64,000 nt of DNA from Malacoplasma iowae (GTDB lineage: Bacteria > Bacillota_I > Bacilli_A > Mycoplasmatales > Mycoplasmoidaceae). The position numbers and the translations under genes were made by a program. The number at the start of each line of letters is the position of its first letter. Position 1 is the first letter of the stretch. A model generated the notes under the pieces. It saw only the letters and a program-made list of their open reading frames with translations, was not told the origin of the DNA and searched no databases. Positions 23,086 through 33,592 of this stretch are shown one piece after another. The DNA is taken from contig NZ_LR215023.1 in the NCBI RefSeq assembly GCF_900660615.1, positions 744,001 to 808,000 on the forward strand. Direction: 5' to 3'.

Positions 23086-23842
23086 TTTTGTTCTCCAATA
23101 AAAAATTTTTATCCGCTTTTAATATTTCTTCAGGAGTGCCTAAAGGTAAAAAATTATCTACTGGAATTTCTTTGATAACAACTAGACCATTGTTTTTTAT
23201 TAAATAGTTATAAATTGGTATAATGTATAACTCTTTTGCATTTTTGATTATTTGATTTTCAAATTCATTTACAATTGAACAAAATTTTTTAAAACTTTTA
23301 AAATAATATAAACCAATACTAGCATTATCACTAATTCTATTTTTTTCAGCTACTTCTATTACAATATTTGAGTTGTTGATAGTTTTTGCAAAACTTCAAT
23401 GATTACCACTTGCTTTAGTAGTGTAAATAATTCCATCAAATCTTTGATCAATATCTTCTTGTTTTATAAATAACTCAGGATTAATAATAGATGTATCAAT
23501 ATTGAATATTAATATTGGTTCATCATTATTTTTAATATATTCATCACATTTAAGAACAGTATCTGCTTGACCTTTTGTAGGATGAGAAATATTTAATATT
23601 TTATAATTTTTTATTTTTTCATTTTTAGTGTTAAATGTATTTTCAATTATTTCTTTAATTTTATTTTCGTTTTCAATATTTCTAAAAACAAAGATAAATT
23701 CATGATTAAAAAAATCACCTAATGACTTAAGACTGTGTTCTAATAATGTAATCCCTTTAACTTTGATTAAATATTTTGGAATATTAATTCCATAGTTTAA
23801 AAATCTTGTTCCAAATCCCGCTGCTGTTATGATTACTTTCAT
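23078..23842 (-). CDS. NDP-sugar / alditol nucleotidyltransferase (NTP_transferase fold)
   Basis: 254 aa. The N-terminus MKVIITAAGFGTRFLNYG is the nucleotide-binding GxGTR loop, followed by PKYLIKVKGITLLEHSL with the catalytic Lys. ILIFNIDTSI carries the metal-binding Asp, and GQADTVLKC contacts the base. It should transfer NMP to a phosphorylated sugar, choline or polyol to give the activated donor used by the downstream glycosyltransferase. It is closer in size to LicC/GlmU-N-terminal types than to 290-aa GalU. The RBS is TTAGGAAAC. First gene of the three-gene operon. Its promoter region holds an 18-bp homopolymer, and an IS copy lies 153 bp upstream. Confidence 0.85.
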
Positions 23843-23894
23843 TTTTGTTTCCTAATTGATAATTAAAGAATTACAAAATAAAATTTACCATATC

Positions 23895-23912
23895 AAAAAA
23901 AAAAAAAAAAAA
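23895..23912. repeat. homopolymer A18 (T18 on the coding strand) in front of the glycan operon
   Basis: Eighteen consecutive A, which is T18 on the minus strand, 53 bp upstream of the nucleotidyltransferase ATG. A TTGAAA box (23921-23926 on the minus strand) lies upstream of the tract and AT-rich -10 candidates lie just after it. The tract therefore falls within the promoter spacing. Confidence 0.85.
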
Positions 23913-23958
23913 GAGGTATTTTTCAAAAATTAATAAAAATTAATAATTAAATAACAAA

Positions 23959-23995
23959 ATGTGAGCAACACCACTATGATGTGGTATTACTCACA
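23959..23995. repeat. 37-bp target duplication, left copy (terminator hairpin)
   Basis: Identical to 25158-25194 on the other side of IS copy 2. It folds as TGTGAGCAACACCAC paired to GTGGTATTACTCACA, with only two wobble positions. Confidence 0.92.
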
Positions 23996-25157
23996 CCCTA
24001 ACTGACATGTGAAGTGCAACACTTCAATGTTACATTAAACTCTCGACTTTGAAATATAAGTTGAGAGTTTTTTTGTTTTAAATATTTTCTTGATACATTT
24101 GGTAAGCTGTTTTATAACCAAACATTTTTCTTGGGATGTTGTTTACTTTTCATTCAAGAGTTTTTATTTTATCTTCACTTACTAAACTGAAGTCAGTTCC
24201 TTTTTTATATCATCTTCTAACTATCCCATTTATGTTCTCGTTGGACCCTCTTTGGAATGAAGAATAAGGTTGGCAATAATAAACTTTAAAGTTGAATTGT
24301 TTTGCAGTTATTCCCATCATTTGAAACTCTAACCCATTATCAACAGTGATGCTTTTTATTGGGAGTTTTTCATCTCGAATAATGGTATACATTTTAGCCA
24401 TCATTGATCTAGCGTTCTTCCCTTTTATTTTTCTAATAATTGCCAACCTTGTTTTTCTTTCCACTAATGTCAATAAGTGGTAATAACCACTTTGCCTTTT
24501 ACTAACTATTAGATCAGCTTCTCAATGTCCAAATTCTTTTCTATTGTTTATCTTTTCTGGTCTTAGACTATAAGGAATGCAGTATTTTCCATCAATTTTA
24601 GAAAATATACCTATTTTTCTTCTTTTTCCTTTAACATATTTTCTTCTTAAACAATCTCTTCTTTGTATCTTTCAAATCTTGCTATTGATTCATCTAAATA
24701 CTTGCCTAGCACTTGGAACTTTAACTAACGGATAGTTTTCTTTTATTCAAAAAATTGTAGCTTCTACACCATGAGATTTAGGATTAAATTTTTGAATAAA
24801 AAGATCTGTGAAGTTTTTGTACTTCAACATAAAAAACATATGACAATTTGATTTTCTTCTAATGTATTTTTTGTGAGCAGTTGATGAATAATAAATCCCT
24901 GTTGAAGATGTGTTTCTTTTTAATTCTCTTGATATTGTTGATTTGTTTTTATTTAAGATTTTTGCAATCTTATTCATAGAATATTTTTCTTTATTTCAAA
25001 GAAAATAAATTAAGCATCTTTCTTCTTTTGTTAAATGTTTATAAGTTTTCATAAGCACTCCTAATATTCATTATCTTTTTATTAGTGAACACTTACAAAC
25101 AAAACAAATGAAGTGCACACTCTTTTTTGAGTGTTGCACTTCACATGTCAATCGAGC
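23996..25157 (-). mobile_element. IS30-family insertion sequence, copy 2 (1162 bp)
   Basis: The same element as copy 1 in reverse orientation, same length and ends, with an identical translated transposase. It lies inside the terminator of the upstream ABC exporter operon (25230-26909), which is now present on both sides of the element. It points towards the glycan operon, but its internal hairpin should stop transcription before it. Confidence 0.93.
24078..25052 (-). CDS. IS30-family transposase, copy 2
   Basis: The protein is identical to the product at 9439-10413: 324 aa, N-terminal helix-turn-helix, and C-terminal DDE residues in EADLIV, TVDNG and NENIN. The frame is intact. The start at 25052 follows the same TAGGAGTGCTT. 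Confidence 0.95.
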
Positions 25158-25194
25158 ATGTGAGCAACACCACTATGATGTGGTATTACTCACA
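25158..25194. repeat. 37-bp target duplication, right copy; terminator of the ABC-2 exporter
   Basis: The same 37 bp as 23959-23995, beginning 36 bp after the stop of the ATPase gene (25230). This copy remains joined to the exporter operon and should still terminate it. Confidence 0.9.
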
Positions 25195-25229
25195 TTTATT
25201 TTTTAAAGAATAAATTAATACTTGATTTA

Positions 25230-26039
25230 TTAATACTTTATATAATTAAACAAAAAGTTAGAAACTGTTTTAAATTTTTCTTCAATTGTTTTTTTATCAG
25301 TGTCTACAACTATTTTGTTATTTGTAATTAAAACAAATCTTTGTGCCATTTGATCTATTATATCTATATCATGACTAATCAAAACAATAGTGATATTGTT
25401 TTCTTTTGCATACTTTAAAATAAAGTTTTTGATTTCGTTTTTTATTGCTATATCAAGACCTGTAGTAAATTCATCCAAAAATAAAACTTTAGGTTTGTTC
25501 ATCATAGCTATAAGAACATTTAGTCTTTGTTGTTGTCCACCTGAAAGTTTTGAAACCTTATAATTTAAAAATTCTGATAGTTGAAATGTATTTAACATTT
25601 CATTTAAAAATTCAGAACTTATATTATTTTTTGAAAGCATAATTTGAAAATCTATAAAGTCTTTAACTGTTAATCCTCTTGGAAAGGCAAGATCTTGGAA
25701 TTGAACTCCTATATTTTCTTTACCATTATCTGATTTATAATGATATTTAATTGTTCCACTAGTTTGTTTTTTAATTTGCGATATTATCTCTACAAGAGTT
25801 GTTTTACCAGCACCATTAGGACCAATTAAAGCAATTATTTCATTTTCATAAATCTTTAAATTTATGTTTTCAAAAACTTTTTTTATTTTCTTTTTGCCTT
25901 GTTTATAAACTTTTGAAAGATCTTTAATTTCAATTAATATATTATTATTTGATTGATAATTTATAATTGATTCTAATTCTTTTTTATCTTTAATCTGTTT
26001 ATCTAAATTAATTTTTTTTCAAAATTCTTTTAAAAACAT
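25230..26039 (-). CDS. ABC-2 type exporter, ATP-binding subunit
   Basis: 269 aa. Walker A is GPNGAGKTT, followed by a Q-loop (GVQFQDLAF), signature LSGGQQQR, Walker B VLFLDEFTTGLD and H-loop VLISHD. The domain belongs to the drug/antibiotic-export class. A ~45-residue charged N-terminal extension precedes the ABC domain, which is longer than usual. It lies 6 bp downstream of the permease gene and is coupled to it. The substrate is unknown; small antibiotics, lipids and peptides are typical for this class. Confidence 0.92.
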
Positions 26040-26045
26040 ATTTAA

Positions 26046-26909
26046 TTACCTTCCAGTTCATTTAAAAAAGTGTATAGATAGTGTTTCAAAAACTCTTATT
26101 AATAAAAACGGAGCAAAAGCAAAAAGAATTTTTTGTCAAACATTATATAATGTTATTGCTTTATCACTAAAACCTGTAAAAATAAAATCATTTGTAAAAT
26201 CAAATATTGAATTTGTTGAATGACTCACAGCTTTTAATGAGGCAATATTGAATATATTTGTTGCATAATTTAGTGGCGATAATAAAGAAATATATTTTAT
26301 TGCTTCAACACCAGATATAACATCAACTGGTATAAATTGACCACTCAAAGTTAAAGTTAAAATAAATATTGCAAATCCTATTAGTTGTGATGAAAGTGAT
26401 GTTTTTATAAATGTTGAAATAAACATTCCAAAACTAATACTAACCAATGAAAGCAATATAATTCCATAAGTTAAAGTACCTCAATTAATTGAACCAAGTC
26501 TACTAATATCACTAACTGAAAATAATGCAAACAATATTATTGTGATTATAGAAAACAAAATACTAGCAATAAAAAAATATATTATACATATTAAGTTATA
26601 TTCAAATTTATTTATTCCACTTGTTTTTATTTTTCTTAGAAGAATAGAATTTTTAAATTCTATATTCATTGATGGTAATGTCACTATTGATAAAGGAATA
26701 ATACTCATTGACAAATATGCTGGAAAACCATTTATAAAGTATCCAAGCTTATCTTTTGAATCGCTTGAGCTTCCTAAAACAAAATAGATTACCATAAAAA
26801 TAAAAGGCAATACAATAGAAAATATTGGACCAATTTTTGTTTTTCAAAAATACTTATTAATTAATGAAAAGGTTGCTAATATCCTATATTTTTCTCACCT
26901 TTTTAACAT
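26046..26909 (-). CDS. ABC-2 type exporter, permease subunit
   Basis: 287 aa with six predicted membrane helices (for example IFSIVLPFIFMVIYFVLG, FFIASILFSIITIILFALF, TLTYGIILLSLVSISFGMFI and LIGFAIFILTLTLSGQFIP). The conserved ABC-2 stretch LSPLNYATNIF comes before the last helix. The start at 26909 follows GGAGGGAAATTAT. It pairs with the ATPase immediately downstream to form the exporter, probably as a dimer of each. Confidence 0.88.
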
Positions 26910-27011
26910 ATAATTTCCCTCCGATTAAACATATATATTTTAACTTAATTGATAAAACTACCAAATATCTGTAGATATATTTTTAAAAATTAAAAATTTT
27001 TGTAAACAAAA

Positions 27012-27046
27012 AAACACACATATTAATGTCAATAAAATGTGTGTTT
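27012..27046 (-). terminator. terminator of the cutC-like gene
   Basis: A perfect 10-bp stem AAACACACAT / ATGTGTGTTT is followed on the minus strand by eight T. It lies 53 bp beyond the stop at 27099. Confidence 0.88.
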
Positions 27047-27098
27047 AAAATGTTTTATATTTAATTAAAATCAATTCTAAAATAATAAATTAAATAGA

Positions 27099-27752
27099 TT
27101 AATTTTGACTAGTATTTATGATTTTTCTACCATGAAATTGTAAAATGTCAGTTTCTTTGTGAATTAATTTATAGTTGTTAAAATCAACCTTACCACCAAC
27201 AATGATTTCTATTTTGTCTCCATATAGTTCCTGCATTTTTTTCAATCTATCTATATTGTCTATCGCTTGAGTTTTTCCACCTTTTGTTAAAACTCTTTTA
27301 AAACCTAGTTTAATTAAAGTTTCAAAAGCAGTATTATAATTTACAACTTCATCAATTGCCATATGAAAACAATACGAAGTTCCTTCAACTTTTTTGATTT
27401 CATTTATAAGTTTTAAACATAATTTTTGATCAATTTCATAATCATCATTTATATAACCAAAAATGAATGATTTTGCACCTAAATTTAAAAACTTTTTTAT
27501 GTCATAAATTAATTTGTTTATTTTGTTTTCATCTTTTAATACAAAAGATTCAGTGTTTCTAATCATTACAACTTGGGAATGTTCTTTATAATTATTTTTA
27601 ATAAAATTAAAGGTTTCTTCTGTTGGTGTATAACCACCAAATTCCAAATGAGAACAAGTTTCAAACCGATGAAATTCTTTTTTGTTTTTTTCTTTAATTT
27701 TCATTACATCATCAATTGAACCAATGCAAAATTCTTTAATCAAATGTTTCAT
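27099..27752 (-). CDS. cutC: CutC family protein
   Basis: 217 aa of TIM-barrel type. Family landmarks: ETCSHLEFGGYTPTEE near the N-terminus (ELC..L.GG.TPS in others), VVMIRNTESF, GAKSFIFGYINDDYEID, FHMAIDEV, GFKRVLTKGGKTQAIDNIDRL and IEIIVGGKV. CutC was named for copper homeostasis, but that role is disputed and the enzyme activity is unknown. The start at 27752 follows AGAAGGTATTAT; an upstream ATG at 27767 has no spacing for an RBS. Monocistronic with its own terminator. Confidence 0.8.
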   Translation of the reverse strand: MKHLIKEFCIGSIDDVMKIKEKNKKEFHRFETCSHLEFGGYTPTEETFNFIKNNYKEHSQVVMIRNTESFVLKDENKINKLIYDIKKFLNLGAKSFIFGYINDDYEIDQKLCLKLINEIKKVEGTSYCFHMAIDEVVNYNTAFETLIKLGFKRVLTKGGKTQAIDNIDRLKKMQELYGDKIEIIVGGKVDFNNYKLIHKETDILQFHGRKIINTSQN

Positions 27753-27978
27753 ATAATACCTTCTCATTTTTATATCTTTTTTATGAGTGATAAACTATTT
27801 TTTTCAATAAATTTAAAATCTAATTACTTTAAATAAAAATTTATAAATTAAATAATTAAAATTAATCATTAAAACTATTTAACTCACTATTAATGATACA
27901 CATATAAATTTTGTTTTTTTAAATTAATACCGATCTCAAAAAAATATTATTTATTCAATCAAATAAAATTAATAGAAA

Positions 27979-28010
27979 AAATACACCCCAATTTAAATAG
28001 AGTGTATTTT
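27979..28010 (-). terminator. terminator of the opp operon
   Basis: Stem ATACACCC / GAGTGTAT with a 13-nt loop, followed on the minus strand by ATTTTTTC. It comes just after the last gene of the opp cluster (stop at 28017). Confidence 0.7.
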
Positions 28011-28016
28011 TATTTA

Positions 28017-28607
28017 TTATTTAACAAATATAGCTACAATTGTAGAAATTATAAATAAGAGACTATGAAGACCAAATGAAATTCAAAATAATAATCTAGT
28101 TCTAAGTGTTCTTTCGCTTAAGTATTCTTTATATTCATCAATATTTGTAACTCTGTTAATAGAATAATCATTATCATTTCTTGGTTCATTAAACTTTAAG
28201 TAGTCAAATCTCATTTTATGAGATATTCTTCTCATTCCATATCTGACATTAGCATTAAAATTTTGTCTGCTAATTAATCAAAAGAAATTTAAACATAGTG
28301 TAATTCCACTAGATATTCATAATCCGTCTTGTCATTTTCTTGGGACATAATTTACAACTCCTGTAAACTTTCCTTCAGAATCAACCTCCCTAACAGGGTT
28401 TAGTGTTAGACAATATATCAACATACAAGCTACAAAAATAATTCATATAATCACAAAAGGAAATATCCCACTAGGATATTTTCCTTCTCTTACATTACGA
28501 TAAAGTCTTTTATCTACTTTGGAATTATTTGAATTTATTTCATCTTTATTTACATAAACAGTTTGACCTGTTTTTAAAGAATTTTTACTTCTTGTTGTTC
28601 TAACCAT
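28017..28607 (-). CDS. three-helix membrane protein overlapping the end of oppF
   Basis: 196 aa, ATG at 28607 (MVRTTRSKNSLKTGQTVYV), overlapping the last 34 bp of oppF in another frame. No Shine-Dalgarno is evident, so re-initiation after oppF is the likely route. Three membrane segments (FVIIWIIFVACMLIYCL, SSGITLCLNFFWLI and LLFWISFGLHSLLFIISTIV) surround a cytosolic region with many Arg (VRYGMRRISHKMRFDYL). No family recognised. Its place as the last gene of the opp operon suggests a link to the transporter, but that is inference. Confidence 0.75.
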
Positions 28608-31132
28608 TCTAATACTTGACCTTCTGTACCAAAAACTTGGTGACCTTCATCATCTTTTGCTTTATAAAAAGTTGGTTTATTTAAAGGACCATAATCTCTA
28701 TCATAATCCAATTCTTCATCAAAAGAAGATAAATTTACATGAATTCTAGATAATTCTGGAATTGCTTTAAATAATGATTTAGTATATGGATGAATTGGAT
28801 TTTTAAAGATTTTATCAACATCACCTTTCTCAACTATTTTACCATTGTGCATAATAATTAATTTATTACATACATAACTTACCATTGAAAGATCATGAGC
28901 AATAAATAAGAAAGTAACACCTTTTTCTTTTGCAAGATTTTTCATAATGTTGATAACTTGTGATTGAATTGAAACATCAAGTGCTGATATTGGTTCATCA
29001 GCAATAATAAGTTTTGGTTCTGTAATCAACGCTCTAGCAATTACTATTCTTTGACGTTGACCACCTGAAAACTCATGTGGATATCTATAAGCGTGTTCAT
29101 GTTTTAGACCAACATCCCTTAAAGCTTTAAATACTTTTTCTTTTATTAAAGCTTTAATAATTCAGAAATATAAAATAATACCTGTATATTTATTTGAATT
29201 ATATAATAGAGTGTTTATAACAAATCTTTGAACTGATTGTTTTTTTTCAAATTCAATAGATTTAATAGCTAATATTTTTGGTTGTAATGCTTTTTTTAAA
29301 CCTCTATTTGTTTTATATGTATTTCATCTTTCTTTGAAACTTTTTTGATTATTAATTTCTTTTTTTGAAACGACATTAAGTGCATTTTTAATAACTTTTT
29401 TAAAATTATTTTTATTTACTCTTGAATCTTTTTTTAATAAATTAATTTCTTGTTTTAATTTATTTATTTCAATTTTTTTATCTTTTAAAGTTAATTTGTA
29501 ATCAGATATTATCTTTTTTCTTTCATTGATTACATCATCTTTTTTGCTTATTGCACTTTCAAGTTTAGATTCTCAAATACTATCAGTTGAACCTTTTGGA
29601 TTATTTTCTTTAATTTCTTTTTTAAGTTTTAATACTTGTTCATATCTTTGATTTATTTCATTTTTAAATTTGTCTTCTGTTATTTTAGATGCTGTATTAG
29701 ATTTGATTATCAATTCATTAATTTTTTGATTATTAACATTAATATCAAATAAACTTGAATCATCAATCAAAATGTTTGCTATTAAATCATTATCATATTG
29801 ATCTAACAACTCTAAATTTGATACTTTAGTTTTTGGTTTTAAAGTTGGTAAAACACTTTTTTTGTCTTTAATAAATTTTAAGTAATCAATTTTTTGATCA
29901 ATTGGATTTGTTCCAAATTTATTTTGGATATCCAATATTTCATTAAGATGAGCTTGATATCTTTGAGTTGTTAAAATATCAAGAATTTCAGAAATCTTAT
30001 TTATTTGTTCTTCATTTAAGTATTTAAGTTTATAAATCTTTTTTAAAATAGAATATTTTTCTTTAAATGCTGTTTCTTGAAACAAGAAATAAGTAAATTG
30101 AATTTTATCTGTTGATAACATTTTTTGTTGATAACTTGTTTTTCAATCAGATTTAACTTTTCTTAAAAGTCCATCCTTAATACCTTTGTATTGAGATTTA
30201 TAAATATTTTTATATTTAGATCTTAAAAGATCTATTTGTAATTCAATATTTTTTAATTCATCTAATAATTCTTTTTGTTTTGAAGAATATTTAGCATTTT
30301 CTTTACATTTAATAATTTCTTTATTAGCTTTATCTAATCTAATATCTATATCTTCTAGATCATTATTTTCATATTTAATAAATGTTTCATTAATTAAATT
30401 ACTTTGATTATCATTTAGCTTGTATACCAATTCAACATTATCTTTTAAATCACTTACAACATCATCAACTATTGAACCTAAATATTCATTCAAACCATCG
30501 ACAGTATTAAAATTATCTAAGTTTAAGTTTTTTATTTTTTCAATTCCATTTAAATAAATTTGATTTGTATTGTTGTAATAATTTCTATTAAATTCAAGTA
30601 TTGAGTTTTTATTGATTTCATTAAATCTATAACGAAAAAAATTGTTAACTCTTCAAACTTTTTTCATATACTCAATTGTTTCGCTTTGAACAATTCTATT
30701 AATTATTAAAGGTTCTGAAACAATAGTCATAATATTTTTTATTGGGTCCATTGAAGACATTGGATCTTGAAAAATCATTTGAATGTTTTTTCTCATTCAT
30801 TTATTTCTTTTTCTTCCAAGACTTCTTTGTGATATCAACTGGTTATCAAATTCTATTGTTCCCCCAGTTGCATTATATAATCTAATAATTGCTTTACCTG
30901 TTGTAGTTTTACCACTACCAGATTCTCCAATAATTCCAAAGAAATCACCTTCATCAACAGTAAAGTTTATATCATCTAAAGCCTTTTTAAAAGTTCCTCT
31001 AACTTTGAACATCATGTTTAAATCTTTTACTTTTAATAAACCTTTTTTAGGTTCACTATTAGCATTAGAATTAGTCAAAGCACTTTGATTTTCATTCAAA
31101 GAAAGTTCTTGAATTCTTGTTTCTTTGTCCAT
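28574..31132 (-). CDS. oppF: oligopeptide ABC transporter ATP-binding protein OppF
   Basis: 852 aa, more than twice the normal ~330. The N-terminal half of the ABC domain has Walker A GESGSGKTT and Q-loop QMIFQDPMSSMDP. Then about 480 residues of Lys/Asn/Glu-rich helical and coiled-coil sequence are inserted before the signature FSGGQRQR (near residue 685). Walker B is LIIADEPISALD, the H-loop FIAHD, and the Opp-specific C-terminus NPIHPYT is present. The same enlarged OppF is known in other mycoplasmas (M. genitalium MG080 is of similar size), so the insertion is a lineage trait and not a frameshift artefact. It energises peptide uptake together with OppD. The RBS is GAGGAAGG. Confidence 0.93.
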
Positions 31133-31158
31133 TGGTATTTCCTTCCTCTTTATTCAAT

Positions 31159-32433
31159 TTATTGATTGGCTTCTAGATTTTTATTTTTAATTTTTTTAGC
31201 TTTTATAGCTTCTTTTATTTCTATTGATTTCTTTGCAACTTTAATTTTTTCTAAAACATTTGCAGGAATTCCTTTAATTGGTGAATCAGGATGTAATAAT
31301 CATGTAGCAGCTTTATGAGTTTTTGAACCATTAACTGTAAATAATGGAGGTTGTTTTTCAAAATCAATTTTTGTAGCATACTTATTTCTTGGTGCAAAAG
31401 CATCACCAATTGGAGGAATTAATAAGTTTGGTGGTGTACCAGGAATTGACTGTAATTCTTGATCACTATTAGAATCTGGAATTGATGAAATTAAAGCTCA
31501 AGTATATGGATGTCTAGGATTTGTAAATATATCTTTTATTAATCCTTGTTCCACAATTTTTCCAGCATACATAACATAAACAAAATCACAGAAGTTGGCA
31601 ACCAAACCAATATTATGTGAAATTAAAACAATTGCTATATTATATCTATCCCTTAATTTTTTAATAATGTCTAAAACTTTGGCTTGGATAGTAACATCAA
31701 GAGCAGTTGTAGGTTCATCTGCAATAATTAAATCAGGTTCACTTACAATTGCCATTGCAATAACAATTCTTTGTCTCATACCACCTGAAAATTCATGTGG
31801 GTAATCTTTAATTCTTTGTTTTATGTTTTTAATTCCAATGAAATCTAAAACTTCATATAATTTATCTTCAACTGCTTTTTTTGTCGTTTGTGCTTTATAT
31901 AGTTCTTTTGCTTCAGCAATTCCTTTTTTTAATTTATTAATATCATTATCAATTTTGTACTCTTCTTTAAGATCAAAGATTTTTTGTTGTAATTTTCTTT
32001 TTTTAGTTATAAGAATTGATTCAATAACTTGTTTACCAATCCTTTTAGTTGGGTTTAAAGATAAAAGTGGGTCTTGTGGAATATATGCTATTTTACTTCC
32101 TCTAATATATTTTCAACTAGTTTTATCAGCTGTTAGTAAATCTCATTTTAAAAAATCTAAATTATCTGCTTTGGTTTTTGAATTATCATTAAAACCAATT
32201 AAAGACTTAACTGTAACAGATTTACCAGAACCTGATTCTCCAACAATTCCTAATATTTCTCCACGTTTAATCTTAATTGAAACATCTCTAACTGCATGTA
32301 GCATTCCAGCTTTAACTTTAAAAGACACACTTAGGTTTTGAATATTAACTATATAGTCATCAGTTAATTCGTCTCTAGCTGGTTTTAGTTTTAAATATCC
32401 TGGTAAAAATTTTTCTTTTAATTTATTTAACAT
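31159..32433 (-). CDS. oppD: oligopeptide ABC transporter ATP-binding protein OppD
   Basis: 424 aa. Walker A is [16 protein letters not shown], followed by Q-loop [17 protein letters not shown], a short charged insertion (~45 residues), signature FSGGMRQR, Walker [14 protein letters not shown]-loop LISHN and the Opp C-terminal motif [16 protein letters not shown]. The Lys-rich last 25 residues are extra. It forms the ATPase heterodimer with OppF. The start lies 2 bp after the oppC stop, so translation is coupled. Confidence 0.95.
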
Positions 32434-32435
32434 TT

Positions 32436-33590
32436 CTATTTACCTGCACTAACCCTTGGGTCAATAGCATCATTTATACCATTGGCCACTATTTGAGAAG
32501 ATAAAGTTAGAAGTACTAGTACTAATGATGGTGCAAGTAGTGGAGTTATGTATTCACTAACTTGGTATCCTTCATCAATTAAAGTACCAATTCCTAAATC
32601 AAATTTTGATTTAATACCTAAGAATACTAATGTTGATTCATAAAAAATTATTGCTGGAATAATGTTAACAAATCTAACCAATAATCTACCTGAGATGTTT
32701 GGAAGCATGTGGATGAAAATTATTCTTGGTTGGCTACCACCAAGTGTTCTTACAGCTTGTATATATTCAGCATCTTTTGTTTTTAAAATATATGTTCTAG
32801 TTGTTATGGCTGGACCCATTCATATAATACAAATAAGCGAAACTAATAATGTATTATTATCAACAGTACCTGCTGCGTTGTTACCAATAACTATAATTGA
32901 TGAAAGAATTAATAATCACAAGATTGTAGGTACACCACTTAAGATTTCAACAATTCTCATCATCACAGTATCTACAGTATCATATTTTGTACCAGCACAA
33001 GCACCTGAAATTGCACCATATATTGCACCAAGTATAACTGATACTATAGCAACAACTACAGCAACTTGTAGTGAGATAGCTGCAGCTTGTCATGTTTTAG
33101 TTCAAATATCTACACCTCTAGCGTCTGTCCCAAAAATAGGATAAATGTTTTTTAATTCTGGTAATGCATATGGATTAATAGTTACCAAATAATCACCATT
33201 TTCAACCATTTTAGGATCACCAATGATGAAACCAGAAACATCCTTCATTTGATTATAGTATGTTGGTGACATTAATGTTTGGTAATACCCATTAATTAAA
33301 CCGCCTGGTCATCTTGGTCTTAATGATGTAGCAAAACTATTTGTAGATATTGGGTCATATGCACTATATGGTGAAGCATATGGAACAATGATTGCAAGCA
33401 ATACTATTATTAATAGAATGATAAAGAAAAATAAAGCTCATTTATTTTTTGCAAATCTTTTTAACACAGAAACTAAATAACCATTTGATTTACCAGAAAT
33501 TTGATCTAACCTATTTCTAGAATAAATATCAACATGCTTAAAATCATCTGGCGTTAGTTTCATTTCTAAAGCTTGTTGTTCTGTCAACAT
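32436..33590 (-). CDS. oppC: oligopeptide ABC transporter permease OppC
   Basis: 384 aa. A cytosolic N-terminus of ~45 residues precedes the first helix ([21 protein letters not shown]). A large extracytoplasmic loop follows, then five helices. The EAA loop that contacts the ATPases reads [23 protein letters not shown]. It ends [13 protein letters not shown], as is usual for OppC. RBS GAAGGAGAAG inside the end of oppB. Confidence 0.95.
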
Positions 33591-33592
33591 AA

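Noticed and set aside
28574-31132. oppF as a broken gene with unrelated ORFs in the middle
   Set aside because: All pieces share one frame, interrupted only by UGA, and oversized OppF is known in other mycoplasmas.
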